A DNA stretch of 25,200 bases from an uncultured Collinsella sp. (GCA_958436995.1 CAUBMI010000027.1:1-25200); one strand, 5' to 3'; shown: positions 18,201 through 25,115, numbered from the stretch's first letter. Numbers and translations: made by a program. The notes: generated by a model not told the origin, from the letters alone.

Positions 18201-18875
18201 CTTTTCGGTCGCCGCCCTGCTTGCACCCAACGCCGATCGATAGGCATCGGCAAGGGCCGAAGTGTCGGCCTGGCCGCGCGCCACGCGCACATCGTCCATG
18301 CCGCCCGGCAGCTGACTCGAGAGCTCCAACAGGTCGCGCACCAGGCCTTTAATGGTGGTGCCGGCGCCAAAGGGGCCGCCCTCGCCCGCCATGGGATACC
18401 AGGCGTAGAGGGCCTTGAGCGATGCCGCGAGCTCGGGGGCGGCATCGGGCGCCGTCGCGCGGGCCAGCACATGCTCAACTGCCTGATCCATAAGCTCGTC
18501 GGTATCGGTGAGCACCGTGAACTCGGGGTCGATGCCCAGCTCCAGCGCGTGCGCGCGCAGGATACGCGAGCACATGCCGTGAATGGTCGAGATCCACGCG
18601 TCGTCGACGGTCAGCGCTTCCTCGTCCATGCCCTCGTCGATAAGCGCGCGGCGCACGCGGTCGCGAATCTCGGCAGCGGCATCTTTGGTAAAGGTAATGG
18701 CGAGCACCTGGTCCAGATGCTCAACGAACGGACCGGATTCGGGCGAGAGCGCGTAGACGATGCGGCGCGTGAGGGTAAAGGTCTTGCCCGAACCGGCGCC
18801 CGCCGAGACAAACAGCGGACGGTCGAGCGTTTTGACGATCTGCAGCTGTTGCGGCATCAAAGTCGAAAGATCCAT
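15252..18875 (-). CDS. addA: UvrD/REP-type helicase-nuclease, AddA-like
   Basis: AddA-type proteins unwind and resect DNA double-strand ends with a partner of the AddB type. The 1207-residue product has Walker A AGAGSGKT (25-32), motif Ia ITFTKDAAAEIRDRVR, the STIHGMCSRILRAH block, Walker B IDEFQDTD (about 347), GDAQQSIYRFRGAE, MTVHASKGLEYPVV, LLYVAMTRARE, and a C-terminal RecB-family nuclease domain with GSAFH, EGAIDAL, VIDYKTGG (about 1143) and a following Q-A-R-V-Y motif. Both helicase and nuclease sites look intact. A low-complexity acidic and Ala/Pro-rich stretch separates the helicase and nuclease parts (about residues 920-1015). The gene starts three bases after the addB stop, so translation is probably coupled. 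The start ATG at 18875 fits the family N-terminus (TLMPQQLQIVKTLDRPLFVS). Confidence 0.9.
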   Translation of the reverse strand: MDLSTLMPQQLQIVKTLDRPLFVSAGAGSGKTFTLTRRIVYALSPESGPFVEHLDQVLAITFTKDAAAEIRDRVRRALIDEGMDEEALTVDDAWISTIHGMCSRILRAHALELGIDPEFTVLTDTDELMDQAVEHVLARATAPDAAPELAASLKALYAWYPMAGEGGPFGAGTTIKGLVRDLLELSSQLPGGMDDVRVARGQADTSALADAYRSALGASRAATEKAQVALDAIDAFETSGKTMADAARLMMSCTMPRASKAFPKEQVELLKAEAADAFINIVLACGGPALDALVGLARSVEAEYRALKAAQSALDNNDLLRMAYEALRDYPAIRAAYEGRFKMVMIDEFQDTDQMQVDLIRYLTGAGERALCTVGDAQQSIYRFRGAEVEVFRRQERKVGSTTASEATAVADAPAGELVKLVRNFRSHGEVLRYVARVFDGDDGGLMQGFLDLEASNGRKDTLVADASRRQALFVAGGSTQERTQAKARAIAERFRALADAGQPQGGMVLLLGRMTNADVYAQAFRDQGLDCVIAGGSVFAQAAEVQTVRALVCALANPADTAQGLMPLLASPMFALGAQEFLALATKLDDQTGETSRRNIDVGIMSDSDVPGLQDLPLVTRAREVLRYALRRVGRDSFAAIARDVVNASGWFVRLAQRGPEGKAIAANVLKALDAVAEAEAELGNSPRSIALAFDRFLAGKEAPGALNEEGDGAVRIMTVHASKGLEYPVVAVAECFGVRKSSGAAQMGRVEGGAQIVALPARFDGVKLADGTFVKGDDVKKQFEHAFKGKGTSLWLPPELMEDVCATGSPAEAFARLRDDDLQLSLEERARLLYVAMTRARELVILAMDAGVSRGKVTAPTFDVETDLTYDVLRRILPTDGLDMPQLDADRLVFDNSQPGDYELISLADFSFGEQAFEANASLDAEGRLVRGDAEPEGAGADARAAVPGPADPEPDSFELVYPQAVGVRMGTCPYPERDSYSYSSIAAALHAESEDRAAEAHVPMDEAGDDAESDGSEMTDADVAAVEPAGNPMALGSAFHAACQWLIEMGADALPAARADALARLWRLTPEQRERFDVALDRWLKSAVRADLLAWPCVRAEVPFFSLGCEDKDIARYGAYAEGAIDALATDPADPSRALVIDYKTGGTPDETPDQLQEKHALQARVYADVLHKAGFEAVTVKFVRVEQVDPANPCEPQVVTYSL

Positions 18876-18878
18876 GGC

Positions 18879-21800
18879 CTACACGTCCCTCCTTACAAAC
18901 GTTCCTTCGTGGTTATACGAGCAGCGCGCATGCGCGGCCTGAGCCGACGTCGGGTCGACGGCGGCAACGTTGCCTGCTTCGAGCTCGCGCAGGCGCTCGG
19001 CGATGCCGGCCTCCACGCGATCGAGCAGGGCGTCGAAGTCCATGCTGCCACCCTCGCCGGGGAAACCTTTCTTAAGGCCCGGGATGCGACCGTCGCCGCG
19101 CTCTTCCTCGAGCAGCTCGGCGCTCGCGGCACCGCGCAACGCCGGCTTGCCGCCCTTGGTCGAAAAGTAGAGCGCCGCGCGGGTGTCCAAATCCAGCGCC
19201 CGGCGCATGGCCTGGGCGTAGATGAGCGTTTGGGTATGTGGCGGCAACCAGCGCGGATCGTCGATGGGCGCCGTGCCCGATTCCTCGTCGCGCACCGTAG
19301 GGTCGGCGAGCTTAAACTCCTCAACGCCCGTGCGATGCTTGTAGTCGATCACCACGGCACGATTCTCGGCGTCCACGTCCACGCGGTCGATGCGCCCGCC
19401 AAGCGGCCAACCGGCATACTCGATCTTGAGCTCGTTGAAGGCGAACTCCAGGTAGCGCGGAGCAAAGGGGGCAAGTGCCTCGGACTCGTAGGCAAGCACG
19501 CCCTCCAGCTGCGGCAAGATCTCGGCCACCTGGCGCTCCTCCACCGCAGAGAGCGGCACCAGCGGGCCCTCCGTGCCTCGCTTGCCGGCGTGCTCGGCCA
19601 ACGTCTCGTCAAAGACCTCGCGCAGCAGCTCCTTCGCGCGTGGCAGATTCATGGGTGTCACGCGCTCCATGCCCTCCTGAGGCAGACGGGCATGCAAGTG
19701 TTCCAGCACGTCGTGGACAAAGTTGCCCTTCTCCATATTGCCAAAGCCAGCGTCGATCGACTGGGGTTTGACGCGATACGAGACGAACCAGCATAGCGGG
19801 CAGGTCGAATAGGCCTCGATCTGCGAGGCAGACGTCAGGTGCGGCACCAGCGGCGCATCCTCGCCCTCGCCATCGCGACGACGCAGGACCAAATACGGAA
19901 TGGCTTCATCGCTCAGATGCTGAGGAGCTTCGCAGGTCACGCGCTCGCGCCTAAGACCTTCGCCTGCCGCGGGATCGAAATCCCTTACGATATCGCCCTC
20001 ACCCACACACTTCGCCTTGTCGGCGCCAACGGCCTTAGCGTCGTTAGCGGCCTCGGCATGCGCCCGCAACTCGGTCCACACGGCCGCCGGATAGCACTTG
20101 CGCGCCTGACGATCGTGGGTCACACGGGCGAGCGTAACCGGACCACGCGACGCTTGTATCGCGCGGCCAAAGCGTGCGCGCAGCAAGGCCGCAGGCTCAA
20201 GCGTCACGCCCTCGCGACCGAGGCTCGCCGTCAGCGTGGTCAGCGGCCCCTCTTCGTGTGAGAGAGGATAGCTGTCCAGATCGACATCGGCAAACAGCAC
20301 GGCATCGTAGCTGCCGGAGCGCAGAGCCGCCGCATCGGCAAGCGAAGCAAAGCGAACCTGGGCGCGTGGCGCACGGTCAACCTCGTAGGTCTCGCAATCG
20401 TAGGCGGCGCTACGCTTGTCCACCTTGGTTCGAATGTCATCGAGCACGGGCACGGTCGCGGCCTGCGACACGTCGAGCGCACGGGCGCCATTCATAAGGA
20501 TATCGATGACGTGGCGCAGCAGGGCCACCTCCGCCTGGCGACGGGCCTGACCGTCGAGACCGCCAAGTGCGCGATCGGGCAGCGCCTCGGCAACGGCAAG
20601 CATGGCCTTGAGCGCCGTCACGGGTTTGTCGCGCCACAGCGCCTGGAACACGTCCGAGATCACGCACGGCACGTTCTTAAGCCAGTTCTCGTCGCTCGCC
20701 GCTTTACGCGCGCCCCTCACCTGGCCCTGCACGCTCTGCAGCAGGCTCTTGACGCCCGCAGTGGTCTTGCTGCGCGACAGTCGCATATTCTTGTCGAACG
20801 TGCGCGCGCTGGCGGCGTCGGCACCCGAAAGCGGGCTGTAAATCCAGTCGGTAAGCTCCGGAGCGGGCCACCACTCAGTCTTAGAAGCTGCCCCTTCGTC
20901 GGCGGCCTTCATACGCTCGATCAGGTTGGCGAGCGCCGTGAACTGCCTGCCCGCAATGGATTGGGAAAACGCCGTGAACTCGGCCGTCTCGGCAGCAACG
21001 TGGCGCGCCGCCAAACGAGCGGCAAGCTCGCCGAACAGCTGGGGTGCCCGGGCAGAAACAACGAGCACGCGTACGGGGTCGGCGGGTGTTGCAGCAGCTT
21101 TATCGTCCTTGGACTCCTTGTGCGCTTTCACCAACTTATCGATGACGTCCGCATAAGCATGGGCACGGGCATGGGGGCCGGCGACCTCAATAAAGGCAGG
21201 CTGAGCAGCGGACTTGGAGGCAGTCTGGGGCGCGGCGGCGCCCTCCCCCAGCGGCGCGATCTCAAACAGCACACCGCGGACATCAAATGCCGCGGCAAGC
21301 TCCTCGCGCATCGCCGCTTGCTCGCGGGCAAGCAGCACGACAACCTCTCCCCCGTTGTTTGCCACGGCGGACAGCAGCTCGAGCAGGCTATACGTAAATG
21401 ACGTGACGCCGCGCACGCAAACGGCGCGGGCGCACCCCGGCAGGTTGTCGGCCAAAGCACCGGCCATAATGTCAGCCGCCTCGCAGGGCTCGACCATATC
21501 TCGACGGTCCAAACCGCGCGCATAGGCGCACAAAAGTTCAAACACGCGAGCCTCGGCGTCGCTTTTGGGCTTGGGCTTGCAAACGTTGTCGCAGCAACGC
21601 TCGGTGCCTGTCCCTGCCACACCCGGCAGCACATCGCGAGCCATACGCGCGAGCATACGCACCGTGCCCTGGCTGCGCGAAAGCGGCTGCAGGTCGGCGT
21701 CGTCGAGGCGCGCTACCATGTCCGAAAACAGCATCTGGCGCTGCAGGTTGTCGACGAAACCGCGCCCGTCGCCCAAAAGCTCCCAAAGCGAGCGAAGCCA

Positions 21801-21995
21801 CGATGTAGGCGTCTTGTAGTCAATACCCAGCGAAACGCCGGCTTCCGCCGCATCATGACGGCACAGGTCGAGCTCGGCAAACGTTGGCGCCAGCAGCACG
21901 GCACGCCCGTGGCGGGCAATAAGGTCGGCAAGCAGCGCCGCCTCGGCATCGCTCAAATCCGCGCCGGCGTTGGTGGTATAGATTCGAACAGGCAT
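18879..21995 (-). CDS. addB: PD-(D/E)XK nuclease, AddB-like partner
   Basis: The 1038-residue protein precedes addA and should form the second subunit of the end-resection complex. The C-terminal nuclease domain is clear: YSTCPLCWFVSYRVKP (about 731), FGNMEKGNFVHDVLEHLHAR, GGRIDRVDVDAENRAVVIDY followed by KHRTG (about 885) and a downstream Q-T-L-I-Y-A-Q. The N-terminal helicase-like part is strongly diverged. The first 50 residues (MPVRIYTTNAGADLSD...) have no Walker A, unlike Bacillus AddB. The tail ends ARCSYNHEGTFVRRDV with a single cysteine, so the four-cysteine iron-sulfur cluster of typical AddB is probably missing. The ATG at 21995 has GGAGG about five bases upstream. AddB-like by context and nuclease domain; the exact orthology is uncertain. 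Confidence 0.8.
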   Translation of the reverse strand: MPVRIYTTNAGADLSDAEAALLADLIARHGRAVLLAPTFAELDLCRHDAAEAGVSLGIDYKTPTSWLRSLWELLGDGRGFVDNLQRQMLFSDMVARLDDADLQPLSRSQGTVRMLARMARDVLPGVAGTGTERCCDNVCKPKPKSDAEARVFELLCAYARGLDRRDMVEPCEAADIMAGALADNLPGCARAVCVRGVTSFTYSLLELLSAVANNGGEVVVLLAREQAAMREELAAAFDVRGVLFEIAPLGEGAAAPQTASKSAAQPAFIEVAGPHARAHAYADVIDKLVKAHKESKDDKAAATPADPVRVLVVSARAPQLFGELAARLAARHVAAETAEFTAFSQSIAGRQFTALANLIERMKAADEGAASKTEWWPAPELTDWIYSPLSGADAASARTFDKNMRLSRSKTTAGVKSLLQSVQGQVRGARKAASDENWLKNVPCVISDVFQALWRDKPVTALKAMLAVAEALPDRALGGLDGQARRQAEVALLRHVIDILMNGARALDVSQAATVPVLDDIRTKVDKRSAAYDCETYEVDRAPRAQVRFASLADAAALRSGSYDAVLFADVDLDSYPLSHEEGPLTTLTASLGREGVTLEPAALLRARFGRAIQASRGPVTLARVTHDRQARKCYPAAVWTELRAHAEAANDAKAVGADKAKCVGEGDIVRDFDPAAGEGLRRERVTCEAPQHLSDEAIPYLVLRRRDGEGEDAPLVPHLTSASQIEAYSTCPLCWFVSYRVKPQSIDAGFGNMEKGNFVHDVLEHLHARLPQEGMERVTPMNLPRAKELLREVFDETLAEHAGKRGTEGPLVPLSAVEERQVAEILPQLEGVLAYESEALAPFAPRYLEFAFNELKIEYAGWPLGGRIDRVDVDAENRAVVIDYKHRTGVEEFKLADPTVRDEESGTAPIDDPRWLPPHTQTLIYAQAMRRALDLDTRAALYFSTKGGKPALRGAASAELLEEERGDGRIPGLKKGFPGEGGSMDFDALLDRVEAGIAERLRELEAGNVAAVDPTSAQAAHARCSYNHEGTFVRRDV

Positions 21996-22080
21996 GGTCC
22001 TCCACTCAAACCGTTCGCAATATTCAATGCTTCCATCCTACCCGCCCGCGCGGACAGATTTGCCCCACGCCAACAGATTT

Positions 22081-22163
22081 GACCCCTTGGAGACAGAGGA
22101 AAATGGATCACCGAGGAGGTCAGTCTGACCCAGTGATCCGTTTTCCTCCGTCCCCAAAGGATC
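22081..22163. repeat. Long imperfect palindrome, possible dispersed intergenic element
   Basis: Two 31-base arms (22081-22111 and 22133-22163) are inverted copies differing at five positions, all transitions. The innermost 16 bases have a single difference. The 21-base centre contains its own hairpin GGTCA-GTC-TGACC (22118-22130). The element lies between addB and the terminator of the next gene, outside any credible gene. It lacks a U-tract of its own, so a simple terminator is unlikely. A dispersed palindromic repeat (REP or MITE-like) is the best guess, and copy number cannot be seen here. Confidence 0.7.
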
Positions 22164-22189
22164 AAAAAACCGCCCCCGAAGGGACGGTT
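22164..22189 (-). terminator. Rho-independent terminator of the YerC-like gene
   Basis: On the minus strand AACCGTCCC-TTCG-GGGGCGGTT followed by TTTT forms a nine-pair stem (one G-U) with a UUCG tetraloop and a U-tract. It starts 27 bases after the stop of the gene at 22217. Confidence 0.88.
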
Positions 22190-22216
22190 CTGCGCAATTC
22201 GTTTGTTGCCGCTGGC

Positions 22217-22516
22217 CTACTCGCCATCCTCCAGCTTGATGAGGATCTTGCGATAGCCGCCGTACTCGCCGTTGAGTGCCTTGGACACACGGCTCACCGT
22301 AGTGGACGAAGCGCCGGTGCGGGCCTGAACCTCAACATAAGGCTCGCCCTCATCCAGATAACGCGCAACCTGCAGACGTTGCGAAAGATCGCAGATCTCG
22401 CGCGGCGTGCAGATATCGGTCAAAAACGCCTGGATATCCTTCTCGTCATCCAAAAGACTAAATGCGTGGACCAGCTGCTTGACATCAGGCTTGTCAAACA
22501 TGTTCTCGATATTCAT
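22217..22516 (-). CDS. YerC/YecD family TrpR-related DNA-binding protein
   Basis: The 99-residue protein matches the YerC/YecD family, small all-helical relatives of the tryptophan repressor found in Gram-positive bacteria. The helix-turn-helix is at YVEVQARTGASSTTVSRVSK (about residues 60-79), preceded by the family block LLDDEKDIQAFLTDICTPRE. Length and order are complete. Family members are mostly uncharacterised, and there is no evidence here for tryptophan binding. The ATG at 22514-22516 gives the usual N-terminus. The ribosome site is weak (GGCGG). The gene stands alone, ends at a strong terminator and has a candidate promoter about 105 bases upstream. Confidence 0.88.
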   Translation of the reverse strand: MNIENMFDKPDVKQLVHAFSLLDDEKDIQAFLTDICTPREICDLSQRLQVARYLDEGEPYVEVQARTGASSTTVSRVSKALNGEYGGYRKILIKLEDGE

Positions 22517-22840
22517 CGATCACCGCCAAACCCGCCATAAGGCATCGAAGTTGATACTGACATCGGGCATCGTTCGCCCGTTCTATGCAATAGGGCAACG
22601 CCTGTGGCTTTTGCCCGTAGCAGTGTAGCACACCACCAAACTAAAGCGACAAGACTCTCTGCCAGCGGCGCGTTTTTCAGGATGAACGCCGTTTTGAAAC
22701 CGAATGCGCACGTAAGCTCCACGAATATCTGAGACAATGGGCGGCCGAACAAGGCGGTACACCCGAGCGGCCGTCCAAGCTGCCGCAGCAAACCGCTTCA
22801 CGCGACACCGACGCACCCTGCGCAAGAAAGGATTCACACC
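22517..22840. other. 324-base intergenic region between divergent genes
   Basis: This gap separates the start of the YerC-like gene (-) from the start of the PF04020 membrane protein (+). It holds a candidate minus-strand promoter (22622-22652) and the AAAGGA ribosome site of the plus-strand gene just before 22841. No convincing plus-strand promoter, RNA gene, terminator or small coding frame is seen. Long frames across it are antisense shadows of the flanking genes. Confidence 0.5.
22622..22652 (-). promoter_or_regulatory. Candidate promoter of the YerC-like gene
   Basis: On the minus strand an extended -10 TGCTACACT (TACACT at 22622-22627) has TTGTCG (22647-22652) upstream. The 19-base spacing is longer than ideal, so the call relies mainly on the extended -10. 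Confidence 0.35.
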
Positions 22841-23206
22841 ATGCGCTTTATGCTTAACTGGCTCTTTACCTCGATCGCCATCGCGATTGCCACGTTCCTC
22901 GTCCCCGGCATCCAGCCCTTCGGTTTTGCCGAGGCCTGGGTCTGTTTCGCCTTCGTGGGACTGTTCCTGAACATCGTCGATTCGCTCGTCAAGCCGTTCC
23001 TGACGGTTATCTCGCTGCCGCTCACGATCATTACGCTGGGTATTTTTCAGCTCGTAGTCAACAGCTTTATGCTCGAGCTGGCCAGCTATCTGTCGGTCAA
23101 TCTGCTGGGCGCGGGTATCTCCATCGCCAGCTTTGGATCGGCCTTTATGGGCAGCATCCTGGTGTCCATCATGCGCAGCATCCTCGACAGCATCGCCGAG
23201 GGCTAA
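22841..23206 (+). CDS. PF04020 (phage holin 4-2/YvlD-type) small membrane protein
   Basis: The 121-residue product is almost entirely hydrophobic, with about four membrane segments: residues 4-22, about 30-50, about 55-77 and about 85-115. The middle contains the family signature VKPFLTVISLPLTIITLGIF followed by QLVVNSFML. Despite the holin label, members such as Bacillus YvlD are chromosomal membrane proteins of unclear function, often under cell-envelope stress control. No phage genes are nearby. The ATG at 22841 has AAAGGA about ten bases upstream. It is followed by a strong terminator. Confidence 0.85.
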   Translation: MRFMLNWLFTSIAIAIATFLVPGIQPFGFAEAWVCFAFVGLFLNIVDSLVKPFLTVISLPLTIITLGIFQLVVNSFMLELASYLSVNLLGAGISIASFGSAFMGSILVSIMRSILDSIAEG

Positions 23207-23246
23207 AACGGCCATTCCGGCCGCGCCCGTCTCAACAGCCCAAAAC

Positions 23247-23285
23247 GAAGGCCGCCCATCGCAAAAATGGGCGGCCTTCTTATTT
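23247..23285 (+). terminator. Strong, probably bidirectional terminator between convergent genes
   Basis: A perfect 13-base-pair stem (arms 23247-23259 and 23267-23279, seven-base loop) is followed by TTATTT on the plus strand. The minus strand reads GTTTTGGG after the same stem, so it could also stop transcripts from the Rrf2 gene. Confidence 0.9.
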
Positions 23286-23310
23286 GCCAAGTCTCAAAGG
23301 GCGAGAGAAT

Positions 23311-23341
23311 CTGCCATTTCCACCCCGTCCCCAAATGGCAG
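23311..23341. repeat. Short palindrome at the 3' end of the Rrf2 gene
   Basis: CTGCCATTT (23311-23319) and AAATGGCAG (23333-23341) form a perfect nine-base inverted repeat around a 13-base C-rich centre. The centre and right arm share CCGTCCCCAAA with the right arm of the palindrome at 22081-22163. It ends five bases from the Rrf2 gene stop and has no U-tract on either strand. Confidence 0.6.
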
Positions 23342-23346
23342 GTGGG

Positions 23347-23775
23347 CTAGATCACGTAGTCGTAGCCTTCGTTGGGAGCGACAAGTTGATCAAGCGTCAC
23401 ACCGTCGAGGTAGTCGTTGATGAGCTTGTCCAGGTTCTTCCACACGTCGAGCGTGGGGCACTCGTCAGAGCGCGAACAACCCTTGCAGTCGCCATCCAGG
23501 CAGGCGACCGGCGCCAGGCTGCCCTCGGTCAGGCGCAAGATCTCGCCCACCGTGTACTGCTCGGGCGGGCGCGTGAGCACATAGCCGCCGCCCTTGCCGC
23601 GCATGCCCGAGAGCATGTTGGCGCGCACGAGCGTAGCCAGAATATTCTCGAGGTACTTCTCCGAAATCCCCTGGCGCGCCGCGATCTCTTTGAGCGGGAT
23701 GCGACCGGCCGCCTGATGCTCGGCCAGGTCGACCATAACGCGCAGGGCATATCTGCCCTTTGTGGAAACCAACAT
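23347..23775 (-). CDS. Rrf2-family transcriptional regulator with cysteine cluster
   Basis: Rrf2 proteins are winged-helix dimers that sense Fe-S status, nitric oxide or cysteine metabolism (IscR, NsrR, CymR). The 142-residue product starts MLVSTKGRYALRVMVDLAEH and has the recognition region ISEKYLENILATLVRANMLS and wing MRGKGGGYVLTRP. Cysteines C92, C97, C100 and C106 (CLDGDCKGC, DEC) occupy the region of the IscR/NsrR cluster ligands, so Fe-S binding is plausible. The gene is divergent from cysK. CymR, another Rrf2 member, controls cysteine genes and binds CysK in Bacillus, but lacks this cysteine cluster. Which signal is sensed is therefore open. A promoter overlapping a palindrome upstream suggests autoregulation. 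Confidence 0.92.
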   Translation of the reverse strand: MLVSTKGRYALRVMVDLAEHQAAGRIPLKEIAARQGISEKYLENILATLVRANMLSGMRGKGGGYVLTRPPEQYTVGEILRLTEGSLAPVACLDGDCKGCSRSDECPTLDVWKNLDKLINDYLDGVTLDQLVAPNEGYDYVI

Positions 23776-23806
23776 ATATATAGCTGCCTTTCGGTCTTTT
23801 AATTCG

Positions 23807-23817
23807 TAGAAATTCTA
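23807..23817. promoter_or_regulatory. Candidate operator palindrome in the rrf2-cysK control region
   Basis: TAGAAATTCTA is a perfect odd-length palindrome. Its half overlaps the putative -10 hexamer of the Rrf2 gene. Binding by the neighbouring Rrf2 protein is inference. Confidence 0.4.
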
Positions 23818-23839
23818 GCCGAAAAATTGGTTTTGAAAA
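23812..23839 (-). promoter_or_regulatory. Candidate promoter of the Rrf2 gene
   Basis: On the minus strand TTTTCA (23834-23839), a 16-base spacer and TAGAAT (23812-23817) match five of six -10 and four of six -35 consensus positions. Transcription would start about 30 bases before the coding region. Confidence 0.5.
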
Positions 23840-23892
23840 TACCTATTCCCGTCAAGATGGTTAATCGACTCGTAATAATCTTCTATTTCCTA

Positions 23893-23921
23893 TTGCGTTA
23901 CTAGGCTTTACTGTCTACTAT
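23893..23921 (+). promoter_or_regulatory. Candidate cysK promoter
   Basis: TTGCGT and TACTAT are separated by 17 bases in an A/T-rich stretch. An overlapping TATGCT is an alternative -10. The predicted leader is about 100 bases, and no recognised riboswitch or T-box was found in it. Confidence 0.35.
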
Positions 23922-24026
23922 GCTTGCCAACAGCAAAACGAACAACCTATAAGGTTTGTGGGTTTCGCTGCTACACACCGTAAAACCACACGGTATCCAG
24001 TCATTTGAACACTTTGGAGGTTCACC

Positions 24027-24965
24027 ATGAGCAATGTTTACACGTCCATCGATCAGCTTATCGGCCACACCCCGCTTCTGGAGCTCACCCACTTTGAGGC
24101 CGACGAGGACCTCAAGGCCCGCGTGCTCGTCAAACTGGAATACTTCAACCCCGCCGGATCCGTTAAAGACCGCGTCGCCAAAAACATGATTGACGAGGCC
24201 GAGAAGGCCGGCAAGCTCGTGCGTGGCGGCGACTACACCATCATCGAGCCCACGAGCGGCAACACCGGCGTCGGCATCGCTTCGGTGGCGGCGGCCCGCG
24301 GCTATAAGGTGATCATCACCATGCCCGAGACCATGTCCGTCGAGCGCCGCAAGCTTATGCAGGCATACGGCGCACAGCTCGTGCTCACCGACGGCTCCAA
24401 AGGCATGAAGGGCGCCATCGCCAAGGCCGAGGAGCTGCAGAAGGAGACCCCCAACAGCATCATCGCCGGCCAGTTTGTGAACCCCGCGAACCCGGCCATT
24501 CACAAAGCCACGACCGGCCCCGAGATCTGGGACGACACCGACGGCAAGGTCGACATCTTCGTCGCCGGCGTCGGCACCGGCGGCACCGTGACCGGCGTGG
24601 GCGAGTTCCTCAAGGAGCAAAACCCCGAGATTCAGGTCGTCGCCGTCGAGCCCGCCACCTCCCCGGTGCTCTCTAAGGGCCAGGCCGGCCCGCACAAGAT
24701 CCAGGGTATCGGTGCCGGCTTTGTGCCCGACGTCCTCGACACCCAGGTCTACGACGAGATCATCCCCGTCGAGAACGACGACGCCTTTGCCACCGGCCGC
24801 GCCGTGGGCCACAAGGAGGGCGTGCTCGTGGGCATTTCGTCCGGCGCCGCCGTGTGGGCCGCACTGCAGCTGGCCAAGCGCCCCGAGAACGAGGGCAAGA
24901 CCATCGTGGCGCTGCTCGCCGACACCGGCGAGCGCTACCTGTCCACGGCACTCTTCCAGGACTAG
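24027..24965 (+). CDS. cysK: Cysteine synthase A (O-acetylserine sulfhydrylase)
   Basis: This PLP enzyme makes cysteine from O-acetylserine and sulfide. The 312-residue product is complete. It has the PLP lysine K47 in NPAGSVKDR, the substrate loop EPTSGNTG, the phosphate-binding GTGGTVTG and the ISSGAA motif, with the Ser-containing start typical of the family (SIDQLIGHTPLLEL). GGAGG lies seven bases before the ATG at 24027. Its divergent neighbour is an Rrf2 regulator and its downstream neighbour is mnmA, giving a sulfur-metabolism context. The C-terminal tail is GERYLSTALFQD. It does not carry the extra region of cystathionine beta-synthase-like relatives. Its base composition is GC-rich, unlike the A/T-rich control region before it. 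Confidence 0.96.
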   Translation: MSNVYTSIDQLIGHTPLLELTHFEADEDLKARVLVKLEYFNPAGSVKDRVAKNMIDEAEKAGKLVRGGDYTIIEPTSGNTGVGIASVAAARGYKVIITMPETMSVERRKLMQAYGAQLVLTDGSKGMKGAIAKAEELQKETPNSIIAGQFVNPANPAIHKATTGPEIWDDTDGKVDIFVAGVGTGGTVTGVGEFLKEQNPEIQVVAVEPATSPVLSKGQAGPHKIQGIGAGFVPDVLDTQVYDEIIPVENDDAFATGRAVGHKEGVLVGISSGAAVWAALQLAKRPENEGKTIVALLADTGERYLSTALFQD

Positions 24966-25066
24966 AGCTCTCGTTCCTAGAACGAGTCCAAGGCACGCCA
25001 CCCCCCCTCTCTTCTGGCAGCCTGAGCTCATCCCAACAGGGTGTCCCACAGGACGCCCGAACTTGC

Positions 25067-25072
25067 TACAAT
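25067..25072 (+). promoter_or_regulatory. Extended -10 element before mnmA
   Basis: TGCTACAAT contains TACAAT with the TGN extension. No clear -35 is seen. Transcription would begin near 25079, inside the left arm of the hairpin at 25077-25104. Confidence 0.45.
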
Positions 25073-25076
25073 GTCT

Positions 25077-25115
25077 GCGGCGCGGAACCAGCCTCCCGCG
25101 CCGCTTTTCTTTTTT
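25077..25115 (+). terminator. Rho-independent terminator between cysK and mnmA
   Basis: A perfect nine-pair GC stem, GCGGCGCGG (25077-25085) with CCGCGCCGC (25096-25104), is followed by TTTTCTTTTTT. It has every feature of an intrinsic terminator for read-through from cysK. It lies only 29 bases before the mnmA start, so it may also act as an attenuator. Confidence 0.85.

Noticed and set aside
17592..19796. 734-codon plus-strand frame opposite addA and addB
   Set aside because: It crosses the addA/addB boundary on the other strand and has shadow-type composition.
22841..23206. Prophage remnant suggested by the holin-family name
   Set aside because: PF04020 members are mostly ordinary chromosomal membrane proteins and no other phage-like gene is nearby.
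23922..24026. Riboswitch or T-box in the cysK leader
   Set aside because: Only a five-pair hairpin (ACCGT/ACGGT, 23977-23994) is visible, with no conserved T-box or known riboswitch core and no terminator alternative.
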